Assembly: GCF_033807715.1 (NCBI RefSeq)
Contig: NC_084596.1
Span: forward strand, 32,934,879 to 32,998,878
From: Cololabis saira
Lineage: Eukaryota; Chordata; Actinopteri; Beloniformes; Belonidae
DNA length: 64,000 bases
Direction of reading: 5' to 3'
Within the stretch, counting starts at the first letter, position 1. Each line of letters opens with the position of its first letter. This document shows positions 32,116 to 45,000 of the stretch, one piece after another. Made by a program: the position numbers and the translations under genes. Below the pieces are notes generated by a model. The model did no database searches. It saw nothing but the letters and a program-made list of their open reading frames with translations, and was not told the DNA's origin.

Positions 32116-35100
32116 ATGTTGGATACAGATGACTGCAACTTGTCGTTGGATAGGCTGTTTTTTGAGAAACCCATTGTTCACAAGGTGTAAGTACTAAGAT
32201 ACAACACATCATCCCCCCCTCTCATCGTTTCTCTCTCAGCTGAATTAATGTTTCCTCCTCTGTATTGCATTTGACAGAAAACCGCTACACCAAGAGGGCA
32301 ATTCATGGCAGCTGAAAACACCTCCACCTCTTTCTCATATTCCAACTATTCAGGATATACAAGAGGAGGCAGAATCTCTGTCTAATCTTTATGGTACATT
32401 GTGTCCTAAATATCAATTCATCTGGATTTCACTTAACTTGTGTACTCTACTTGATATCTGGCCAATGCAAGCCTTACTGAATTTAACTACGTGACTCAAT
32501 TGCTTTAATAAATTGAACAGACTGAAGGTTTTCCCAGTTTTTCTTTGGTTTATCCAGGGCTTGAGTCCAATACTAAAGTCCCTGCATAAAAATTATAATG
32601 AAATTGTACATTTTGTGTTATTTTATTTTAACTATTTAAAGCAGCAAACCACAACCCAAAGCTACTTTTAAGGGTAAATGAACATTTCCTTCTTCTATGT
32701 GCTTCTTTTTCTGTACCGCTCACAGGTTTCTCACAAAACTCCAAGAAGTTTCACACTCCCTTTACAAGATCTGATGGTCTTGAGGTCTTCGGAATTTCTC
32801 ATAATTTTTACAATGATAAGAGAGGGATTGAGGGGACTCAAGGTGTTAGGAGCAGCAGCCCTAGCAGGTGTGGTGGCTTTCAGGAAGGGTCGGGATTCAG
32901 GGACTACACTCTGGATGACCGTCACAGGGCCATAGGTGGAGATGGAGCTTCACAGCACTCTGGTCATGCCAACATCAGCACATGTTTGCCTCTGGCCTGT
33001 GTCAAAAACCCACCTCTACGGAGAAGGCGAGTACAAACTCATTCCTTAAAACAATATTTAGGCCCCAAGCACGGCAAGGATTCTGTTTCTGTAAGGATTG
33101 TTATTACTATTTCATTATGATTATGATTATTAGTCTCATACTTTCAATTTTGGCCTTTTTTTTTTCCCGTCATGGTGATTAATGAAATGAGAACTCATGA
33201 AATTTGGCATACACATAAGGTACCACAGTGAGCTCTCAGAGACAAAGGCTTGGTCCTGGGTGTGGCCCAGGAGCTCCATAGCGTCCCATTATGACATTGA
33301 CTCTGGTATATAGTTTCAGCTGCACATACCAAATTTGATAGGTGTGTGGAACTACCCAAGATAAACAAATTTGATGCACATGTTGCTTTAGCCACGCCCA
33401 ACAGGAAGTGAGATATTTAATATTATGTGCATACCACTTGGTGAATTGCAATGGATATACAAGAGGATTCATCCAGTGTGTGTCAAAATGTATGTACATG
33501 ATACCAACATGTTGCTGACGTTAAATCACAAAGTGGTCTTGTGTTGTTTTGTGGAGCTGTGTACAATGTCTATATTTCCCCATCAAAGAGGAAGTAGTCT
33601 GTAAGTAGAGTCTACATGACAACATTTAATGAATTCTATGATGCTACCGTGTAAAAGGGACACGATTTTGTTCACATCATGTTGTTTATTTCCTCGGGGC
33701 TTCATCAGATCCATCTGAGATTTGTATGGGATATTCTTTCCCAATACACCATGAAACAGGAAGTAGACTGTATTGCCAGGCGTACATTAAAGAAATTCAT
33801 AAAAAAATCCCCCATTTGTCCTAAGGGAGTAAAAGTTAAAGATTACATCCACAAAGACAAACATATCTTACAGTATGACACACGATCTACTCAGAAACCT
33901 GCACTTAAAAATATTGAAATCATAACCAAGTATCATAATTTTGGCACTGACTTCAAACTCACTAGAGACATTGTCTTCCCTAATCTCATTAATTTGCGTG
34001 AATTTGGTTCAGATTGGCCAAATGATTCATGTATAATTTTACATTTTAGACAACAGACACATGTTTTTAAGACATCTTACGTTTCCCCCAGACTCGTCAG
34101 GCTAACCAGAAGAATAACTGTATATATCAGCATGTTTTTTGGTTATTTTTCACTTAATGGTTAGATTTTGATCATTATTTTTTACCCTTTCTGGATAATG
34201 TTCATCATAGAGAATTTGACAGTGTGTTAATAGCAATTTCAATTTCAATCAAATTTCATCAAAAAAGGCCACCACACACCTAAACACATAAGAAAGTATT
34301 TTTTCTGGATTTTTAAAAATGGTTTATTTTTGACAAATATTTTAGTAAGGCAACATCTTGTTCTCTTGGCTCCCTTCCTCTCATGAGGTCAGATTTCAGC
34401 CCTCTATTGATTTCACTGTTTTTGTGATGAGAGGGGGAGGGAGGTATCACAGCTCGCTCATATGTTACCATTTACCCTACGATAAGTCCTCATGGTCAGA
34501 TCTTCTCCTAATCTCAAACATTTGACCAGAGATTTTGACTGATGAAATTCACAAGTCATTATACAATCACAGTCATAGCATCACCTGCTGACAACAAGAA
34601 GTTATGGCCTCCGTGCTTTTACTAATTACGTTCAGCAGGTTGCTCAGAATCAGCACAGATTCAGTCATCAAAGTCATAACACCTTATAGATGTTCTATAG
34701 TGAAGCCTGCAGGAGTTTATGAAAAGCTGTTGCTGTGGCAACATTATATTTGCTAGGTAACAGGAAGTTATATTTGAAAAGGGTGAAGTGCTTTAAATCT
34801 TATTGAGACATTGCACACTTATGGGAGTTAATATGAATATTAATATGAAGGTTTTATGAATGGTTGTGGGAAAATGTCTCTGTTGTGTCCCCCTTGAAAA
34901 TTTAAATCAACGAACCCCCCCTCACAATACTTTTCAAGCTGTTGGAGTTAAGTGAAGGTTATTGGGCCTGATATCGCCATCGCCATTGCTCCTATATTTA
35001 ATTAATTTTGATTACAAGTAGGTGCAAGTTGTTTCCAGCAATTTTCACCTTTTGAATGGTGATAATATATCTGCACTGGGGGGTGGTAACAGCTGCACAT

Positions 35101-36011
35101 GGTTGGCATGTTTACTTATGTGACTATAAGTGTAGAACAACATCTAAACATTTTATAGAGCAATCTCTGTTTTTTTGACGTCTTTTCCCACCTCTAACTG
35201 GTCAATGCACAAGGCCCTCCTCCCTGAATCTGGATCCTCTAGAGTCGTTTTATTTAAGCCATGAATGGATGGATGGATGGATGGATGGATGGATGGATGA
35301 TGGATGGATGGATGGATGATGGATGGATGATGGATGGATGATGGATGGATGATGGATGGATGGACGTATGGATGGATGGATGGAGGATGGATGGATGGAT
35401 GGATGGATGGATGGATGGATGGATGATGGATGGATGGATGGATGATGGATGGATGATGGATGGATGATGGATGGATGATGGATGGATGGATGGATGGACG
35501 TATGGATGGATGGATGGATGATGGATGGATGGATGGATGGATGGATGGATGATGGATGGATGGATGATGGATGGATGGATGGATGGATGGATGGATGAGC
35601 GATGGATGGATGGATGGATGGATGATGGATGATGGATGGATGGATGGATGGATGGATGGATGGATGGATGGATGGATGGGTGGATGGATGATGGATGGAT
35701 GGATGGATGGATGGATGGATGGATGGATGGATGGATGGATGGATGGATGGATGGATGGATGGATGGGATAGGCTCCAGCAGACCCCCATGACCCTGTAAA
35801 GGATAAAGCGGGTATAGAAAATGGATGGATGGATGATTGCACCAAAGTGAAGGTTCAATACAATTTGTTAGGTTGTTTTTTACAAATTCGCAGTACTTGA
35901 ATTTAAAATTTGGACTCCATTGGAATTAATTAGATGGAGGGAATTATGATAAATTAGATTGATTTGGAATACAGTTTAACTGAACTTGATTGTCTTTAGA
36001 TTGCACTTTAT

Positions 36012-36092
<81 letters not shown>

Positions 36093-39000
36093 TTATATAT
36101 ATATATATATATCTATCTATCTATATATATATATATATATATATATATGCTTATCGCTAATTCAGTCATTGCTGACTAAGATTACTAAAATATATATGGT
36201 TACTTAAAATACAATGCATTATAAAGAGACTCAGTTGAGAGTCTATAGAAATAAAATGAAATGGTGCTAAATCGTCCTCCGTGATAGCTGTGTTAAGCTA
36301 ATTTATTTGATTTTTATTGGAAATTTCTGCAACAGCAGTAGCCCTCCCGTCTCCTTGTAGTTTCCTCAGTGTTGAATTCTTTAATCCCTCCTCCTTCCAG
36401 CTTGTTCAAGACTTCAGAGCTGACCGACAGAGGTGACTCGTCCACCAAAGATGACCTCAGGAGCAACAGCAGCAGCAGCTGCAGCCAGACAGCATCCAGA
36501 CCTCAAACTTTTCTCAGTCGGGTTGCCATGACGACAGTCCCTCTTTCCCTTCATCCGCCACAGGCGACAGTTGGCCACGCAGTTCCTCTTTTTCCCTCCA
36601 AGCCCCCTCTCTCACCACCTCCTCTGGGCTCATCTGCGGCGAGTGGCCGACTCCCACAGCAGGTGCAACATGCAAAAATGCAGGACAAGGGCACAAAGAG
36701 AGCGTTCGTTCCTCCCATGACGCCTCAGCCGCTACAAATACAAGGTTCTGTGCTACACTGGCACCATCACAGGCAGGCACTGTGCTCACTGTTGACTCTT
36801 TTATCAAAAGCCACTCATATGGTTTATACTTAGCTTCGTTCCTAACAAGAATGTGCATGAATAGCTACGTCACTAGCTGACACAATGTATTAGACTGAGA
36901 TGAGGTGAAATTAGGTGAGCCTCCACATTAACTCTACATTGTAATGAAACATAGTGGCCACTAGGTGGCGAACAGTAGATGCAGACAACAACAACTGAGA
37001 CCTTGTATCTCAATCAAACTGTCACATTTTGTCAAGATTTTTATACCCTCTCACCCAAAATATTTCATATCACTTTCCATTTGGATCTGAATCATTGAAA
37101 ATGTGACCAAAAATAGAATAATATAAGATTGATATGCTCACATTTTAGGTTCCTCTGGGTCTGACATCTTGCGACCAGTTTCGGAAATTCGTATCCTTTT
37201 TGTTGAACATAATTTTGATATTTGTTAGACCTTGTCAAAAAAGTGGTGGAATGTTTGTAATACAAGCTTAAGAGTAAGCACGGTTTGATTTCCTGAAACA
37301 TGCTTCACAGCCATTAAGTTCAGATCCATCTTCAGCGAGTTCCCCTTTTTCAATTATGTTCAGTCCAAAGCTCTGGATGATGTAAGCATTTACAGACCAC
37401 ACTTTCACAGACAGAATGTTGAACAATATGATTAAAAGGGCACACATTTGGACTAAGACTTTGGAGCATATATGTTTATGGTTTATTCACAGGTTCTTTA
37501 CACTAACAAGAACTTTGTGGTGTGCGCTCCTACTGGATCGGGTAAAACAGTTCTGTTTGAGTTGGCCATCATTCGCCTTTTAATGGAAACGCCAGAGCCA
37601 TGGAACGATGTCAAAGCTGTATATGGTGGGCATGCTTTAAAAATGAATATCAATAAAGTCATTGCTGTAACTATTTTGCATAAAATGATTATGTTCACTC
37701 ACAGTTTCTACTTTTACATATAATGAGGGAAAGTAAGGCAAACATTGTTTTGATCGCTTACTTTCAGTTCTTTAAATCATTTTCTCTAAGAGAAAAATCA
37801 GGCTTACAGTACTCTGAAAGATCCCTATCTCCCCTCAATTATACATAACATAATTTCCAGGATTCTTTTTTTGTTTTTAATTTAATTATAGATTAAAGGT
37901 ATTTCTCATTAACCGGCTTCTTTTTTTTCCCAGTTGCCCCCATTAAAGCCCTCTGCAGTCAATTCTTTGACAACTGGACGAAGAAGTTTGGTCCCCTGGG
38001 GCTGAAGTGCAGGGAGCTCACCAGCGACAGCGAGATCGACGACTTCTTTGAGATTCAAGACTCCCACATCATCTTGACCACACCTGTGTGTGACTCTACC
38101 CAGTGTTTAAACAACTGCAACCAAAACTGAAGCAATGATGAAAACCTGAAGTTTGAATTTGATTTAGGATTTTGTATGACTAAATATGTTTGTACTGGAG
38201 ATATATAATTAGGATTTAATACATTATGTCCTATATTAGGAAAAGTGGGACAGCATGACAAGAAAATGGAAGGATCACTGTTTACTGCAACTTGTCCGAC
38301 TCTTTCTCATTGATGAGGTCAGTGTGTTTAACAGATTTTTTGATCACTTATAAATGTTAGTGCCTCAGAAGGTGGTTGCATCATGGTAAATGATCACCGT
38401 GACACCCAATGATCGTGTCTTGTCGCATGTTGTTTAGTGCATAACTAACTTTTACCCTCAGCAGAAGGTAGCAGGTAATAATCAAATTATTAACGTAAAT
38501 TCTATCTTATTCTGGTTTATCTTGTAGTGCTCAGGAGCAAGCTTTGTTTTTTCAGCTTCATATTAGCTGTCCAATCGCACCCACAATTAATTTCTGAGAT
38601 GTTTCCAGAGTTAACGGTGGGATGAAAACATCTTATTTTCTAGGTGCACGTAGTGAAAGATCCATCGCGTGGTGCAACCCTGGAAGTGGTAGTAAGCAGG
38701 ATGAAGGCGGTGCAAGCCTACAGAGCATTATATCAGTCAGAAGCAGGTCTCTCCATGAGGTTTGTGGCCGTCTCCGCCACTATTCCCAATGTATCTGACG
38801 TAAGTACCTGACAAAGAGAGCGAGTCCACGGTAAATCAGTAAGTGTGACTGATTTTTGAATTTCCTACATTTCCTTAGATTGCAGAATGGCTGTCAGATG
38901 AGAGTGGACCAGCCACACATCTGCATATGGACGAGAGCCACCGTCCAGTGAAGCTTCGTAAAGTTGTGCTGGGATTCCCGTGGAGCCCAAACCAATCAGA

Positions 39001-42000
39001 TTTCAAGTTTGACTTTTCGCTTAACTACAAGATGGCCAACATCATCCAAACTTACTCTGACCAGAAGCCCGCACTGGTGGTGCGTGGGAAAACAACCAGA
39101 TCTTCTAGTTTGTCTATTTTTAAGAAACCTTTAAGTGGCCATAAAAGGAAAAATAAATATTCCAAAGCTCCCAACATTTTACAATGAATCGTAGTTATTT
39201 AATTCAAGCATTTTTTCTAATTTTGCGGATGAAATGAGTAATTACATCGGGGCAACACAGCAAAGCATGCTGCCACCCCTTTAGGCTGGAGGCTTGATAA
39301 CACGAATTCAACTGCAAATATGATTTCTGAGTATGAATTATATTTTGGATCTGCAAGCCGGTGGGACAGAGAACATGCATGAAGTCAACTACAAAATGTT
39401 GCCTGTTATTGTCCTCGCACTTTCCATGTCTCATTATACGCTATCCTTTTTTAATTTTTATATTTTTAAGTAGTTCTCAGTAAGGTGGCCGTTTGTGTGT
39501 CAGGTGGGAAGACTTGATAGATAAAGCATAGGACAGTTAGATGATTGGAGGTCTGTGCACGGAAGCAGGAAAGACTGACCTAAACAATTGTCTTTACACG
39601 CAATCCTGCTGATTTTAATATGTTTTTGTAAATAATCAAAATATTGCCCAGTAAAAGTAAATTGCCTTCAAAGTATACAGATGCATAGCAAAAACATGAG
39701 GCTTTCAGTGTTTCACAGACCTTCAAAAATCTATGAACATGTCTGCAGGGGAACTCGTGTGTTATCTAGGAGAAGCTTTGCCTCTGTAAGTGCACGCTGA
39801 GGCATAACGATGGCTGGATCCTTGTTGTAGCAGAGGACCCAAACACAAGAACGCCTGGGAGGCAGCCGGATTAGGGACAAAAAGACTTAAATGATCTTAA
39901 GAGCACAACTCAAAATACTGCAGGGCAGCAACCTCTACAAAAACAAGTTCACAAAAAAGGAATCCAAAAATGACAAAAGGATAGAAACAGAACGGGGCAG
40001 GACCAAACAAGTGCTGAGACAATGATGTGGCAAACGAGGAAGTTATGAAGACAAAAAAAAGACTAACCCGGTAAAACCAGTGGATTTGACCTATAAATGA
40101 CATCAGATTTCATGAACCAAAGCCCTGATGTACTGACTCTGTTTATCTTCCTGTCACATGAGCATACATTAATAAAAACCTGCACAAGAACGCACAAATA
40201 TGATGACAACACATGTTAACAGAACAATTAAAGGTAAAAATATATCTAAAATTAACTAACTATCTTAAGTGCTTCCTCTAGTAAAGCATGCAGTTGAAAT
40301 AATTTCTTTTTTTCCTCAATGGCCACTGAAATACAATTATTTTTGTTTCCTCTTAATATTCTTTTGTAGTTGAGCAAGATTATAACGTTATCAATTCAAT
40401 TCAATATATGTATTTATTTGTTTGTAGTTTTGCTCGACAAGGAAAGGAGTTCAACAGTCAGCAACAATCCTGGCAAAGGATGCCCGCTTCATCCTGAGTA
40501 TTGAACACAAGCAAAGGTACAGTGCGCTCCCATCCATAGGGGGTTTTCTCATTCATATGAACATCCTAAGCACGACATTGGTGAAATCATCTCAGCACAA
40601 GTCACTTATAGCCTGTTCTTTTCTTGACTTCTGTGCTCTGATTCACTCTGCAGGTTGACAAAATATGCAAATACTATTCTGGATACAAAACTAAGAGGTA
40701 ACTTCTGCAACTTTTAAACATATTATGAATGTGATTTAATTGATTTGCCCATAAAGGGAACATGGTGGAAAACCTTTCTGTTCTTGAGAGGATATATTTG
40801 GGTGTCTGCATAGAATCGTACGTCAAAAACTTCAATATTATGTATATATATGTTCAGTGACATCATAGGTCCAGATCGTACAAAAATTATTCAACATTTA
40901 CATCTTTATCTAAATCCTTGGAAGTGGGGAGTACAAAGCCGTAACAGATTTCAGTGGATACCTGAAAAAAGGTAGGAGTGGATCTGAGAGTCTGAGGCGC
41001 TCTAAAACCCTCTACAACCCAAAAGCTGTTGTAATGTGGTTTGGGAACTTGACTCCTCACATAAACTTGAGGCCCCCACTCTGATAGCAACGTAAGACGC
41101 CCAACTTTAACTTTGGGATGGATGTGGAGCTGCTTCACCGCCTTGATGAAACTGACAGTCCTCTGATAGCAGACATGCTTATTGTCAGCAGTTGCTATGG
41201 AGATGGGTTCTCTATAGTCCTTGGCACCCGGTCATTATTCCAGATGCTACCCTGCTTCAGCACACCGTGATACAAGGGCTGTGTCATTAAGAGCTGTGCA
41301 GACCAGACCTGTGCTGATGCATGGCAACATCTAAAACATGTAGGTAGGCCCGAGCACCAGGGTTGGTGACCACTAGTCTAGAGTGCCTTTTTTCTCGGGC
41401 ACATTGTGCAATTTGGTGAGTCAGTTTCGCCCAAGATCTGGAAGTTTGACGGACAGGGCAGAATATCGTACACCCCTTGGCCCAGAGACTTGACTCGCTG
41501 GGATTCTGCCTGCCAGATCTCGGTCCAACACATCTTCCTGTCCATTGTCCACCCTACCACATTGTCCAGGATCTTGTAGAGCGAGGTCTGTAATGTGAGA
41601 GACCTTGAACTTCACTGAAATTGTTGGGGTTCTAACAGAGCTAGAAACTGCTCAGGCTGCAAGGCAGCACCCTGACTTCTATCCTGTCCATCACTTTAAG
41701 GACAATTTGGGACACACATTGAACACTATTCATTATTTCTACGCCTTAGTGAATCTGTAGTGCTGTAGGAACTGAATAACAGCAATTATATGTAACTGGG
41801 TTCTAAAATATTTATGAAAATGTTGTCACCATGTTCAAGTCCATGGTTCGATGTTCAGCAGGAACATACAGTCTGGTTTTAATGTGCAAGTGTACACATA
41901 CTATTGACTGTTTTGTGTAATACGCTCAGTCCTGGGCCTGAATTCAGACTGATAATGAGCAACTATATGTTATGATTTACTCTTATTAATATTTTTGATT

Positions 42001-45000
42001 ACCAGCATTGCAGGCATGTGGCTGTAATGTAATAATAATAATAATAATAATACATTTTATTTATATAGCGCTTTTCTGGGCACTCAAAGACGCTTTACAT
42101 TAAAACAAAACACATAATACAAATGTAAGACTCGCTGAGAGATTGCACAGATTAGTGCGTCCGCTTCCTAACAAAGATATGTACTGTGCCTCCGACTCAG
42201 ATCTGGTGATGTTAGGAATTGGTTACCACCATGCAGGAGTTGTGTTGTCTGATCGGAAGAAGATAGAAGAGGCCTTCATCCTCGGAGACCTACCTGTCCT
42301 CTGTAAGACCAACCATATTTTCCAGGGCCAGAAAAATAAAAGACTATATCAAACTACATGTAGCTATTATATACCATCAGTTGAATGTTTTTTAAAGTTA
42401 ATAACATTATGAAACATTTACTTAGATATGATCACAGTTAGCACATGAGATTTTTTTTTACTTTTTTCTCAGTTTTAACAGTGGTGCTATGAGACAGTTC
42501 AGATCCTGCTTACAGCATTTCCACGTCAGTATTTCTTTTTTGATTACTGTTTTTTTTATTTTTTGTTTTTAAAGCTGATATCCACCATTGCTGATTCACT
42601 GGTTACATGGGTGGTGACATTAATGTGCATCTCTAAAGTCAAAGCCAGGCTGTTTCACTCACAGCTGCACAATCCAATAACAACCTTTTATAATATGTCT
42701 GTATATTTTTTGAAAGGAGTTTTTTTTTTCTTTTTTTTTTCCACAATTGTTGCTAACCCAGGTACCACCAGTACTCTGGCTATGGGGGTAAACCTGCCAG
42801 CCCACCTAGTTGTGATCAAGTCAACGATGCATTATATTGGAGGCTCCTATACGGAGTACAGCGAGGCTGACGTCCTACAGATGATCGGTCGGGCTGGACG
42901 ACCGCAGGTAGGAAAACTACTGTAAAATTATATTTTAAAGGCGCAATGTAACACTTTCAAATATATTGTTTTCACTGTAATTAGTGTTTGGAAATATTTA
43001 GCTTTTTAAAATGCATTTGAATAAACTTCTCTGAATTCATCCTTTCCTTCTATAGTTTGATACATCTGCCACTGCAGTGATCATGACCAAGCTTCAGACC
43101 AGAGACAAGTACATGAAACTTATGACCGGGATTGAAATAATTGAGAGCAGGTATAACGGAGCGCTCTCTCTGTCTCTCTTTCTCTTGGTCTTCCTGTCAC
43201 TCTCTCCCAAGTAAACATAATCATAATCACAAAACGTAATTTGACACCGTTAACATCAGATGACGTCATAACCTGTCTCCCCAGCTTGCATAGTCACCTG
43301 GTGGAGCACCTGAATGCTGAGATTGTTCTTCAAACCATCAGTGATGTCAACATGGCTCTGGACTGGATCCGCTCCACCTTCCTCTACATCAGAGCCCTGA
43401 AGAACCCTTCACACTACGGTGAGAGCCCCGAATATCAGTCTTCACTTCCAGGCCTTTGTGACGTAGCTGTGGCTAACGCTTTACTTCTTTACTTTTTATG
43501 TCTGAACTTTCCTTTCAGGTTTCTCTACTCAGTTAGACAGATATGGGATTGAAGGAAAGCTGCAAGGTAGGCAATAACTTTTAAGTCCTTTTAACTCAGA
43601 TATTTTGAATGTGAAGACACCGATGGTGAATTTTAAACATAGACATACTGGTAGATAATTTATGTGCTGCTTGCATTATTTCAGTATTGGAAGGTAAATA
43701 TATTCATCCCATGCCATTTAGAATTGTGTCTGAAGAACCTCAACTCTCTGTCCTCCATCGATGTGATCACTATGGATGAGGACATCAACATCAAAACGAC
43801 AGGTAGTGAAGCGGTTCGTGTGAGGGGTTGGGGAATGCTTGGATTTGGTTGTTTTATTACCTTTAAGCACTAATTGTTTTTGGTTTGTTTTTCATCTGAG
43901 CCTAACATTTGAGATGGGATGTTGTTATGTTGTTCTTTTTTTTTCTCCTGACAGAGGCTGGCAGGTTGATGGCGAGGTATTATGTTGCGTTTGAGACCAT
44001 GAAACAGTTCACCAACGTTGCCGGCACTGAAACCTTGGCTGATCTGGTAGGCTTTGCCCTGCCACTACATTTGAATAAAGTGCAGTTAGGGCAGTTATTT
44101 GTTGTTGTAGGTATTACTGTCAAAAATATGTGGCCTAAGTTTACTTATCTCAGTGTTGTCAAGTAAATTAAGGAGAATTGTCTTAAGTATCTGCACAATG
44201 TAAAGCATTGCAGTGAAAGCTGTGTCCAGATCAGATGTATTTTTGGCTCCGTATGCACAGATTAATCTGTTGTCCAAAAGCAAAGAGTTCAGTGACATTA
44301 ACCTGAGACTGAATGAGAGGAGAACGTTGAACACTTTGAACAGGGACAAGAACAGCACTACAATCAGGTTAGTTATATTATTATAAGGTTGACAGCTGCA
44401 GGTCCTGCATCATAACATATTTTAGGATTGAAAAAGCAAAATTATGGAGTGAAATACAAGGCCTTGTAAATTTAAGTGCGTGTACTTTTCCAGATTTCCT
44501 CTTGAGGGAAAAATCAAATCCAACGAGATGAAAGTGAACTGGTAGGTTTAGTTAGTCAGTATTATTATTGCATATCATTGTTTTATTATGGACCATCTGC
44601 TGCACATGACACATGTTCATTATCTTGTAGCTTGATTCAGGCTCAGTTGGGTTCCATCCCGATTCAAGACTTTGGACTTTCACAGGACACAGCAAGGATT
44701 TTCAGGAATGGGTTTCGCATATGCAAATGTGTGTATGCCTTACATCAAAGGAAGGAAAGAATGCCCATTGGCTACCTGTACTTTCTTTCTTTTTTAAACT
44801 TACACTGTTTTTTGATCCTTTTCAGGCTTGTCAGAATTTCTGACTCAGCGATCAAAGGCAGGTTTTTCTGCTTTGTTGAACTCTGTGATCCTGGTTAAGT
44901 GCTTTAAAGCCCAGCTTTGGGAAAACTCACACTATGTTTCCAAGCAGTTGGAGAAAATAGGTGAACACAATACATGCATATTGATATAATACACGATTAC

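Larger units (their letters stand above)
33091..36400 (+). other. hfm1 intron 3 with repeats; possible missing small exon
   Basis: 33190-34170 contains returning motifs such as 'aggaagt(g)ag' and 'ccaaatttga' that look like a degraded dispersed repeat. A 161-codon frame at 33679-34164 has no family features. 34.2-35.2 kb shows nothing. Then come the ATGG array and a TA array. Exon 3 ends in phase 0 but the best acceptor before exon 4 (36401) needs two bases, so a small exon may be hidden here. Confidence 0.45.

Noticed and set aside
33679..34164. 161-residue frame on the + strand in hfm1 intron 3
   Set aside because: No recognisable domain, AT-rich, in a region with repeat character and not phase-compatible with hfm1 exons.
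35153..35858. Two overlapping 200-230 residue frames rich in His-Pro-Ser-Ile on the - strand
   Set aside because: Translation of the ATGG simple-repeat array, which lacks stops in several frames. No gene structure.
36369..36400. Extension of hfm1 exon 4 upstream using [10 protein letters not shown]
   Set aside because: This part is the polypyrimidine tract and acceptor (cctccttccag) of the exon.
42303..42412. Extension of the hfm1 frame past 42302
   Set aside because: The donor at CTCT|GTAAGA and the phase match with 42762 (TTSTLAMG) show that the extra codons are intron.
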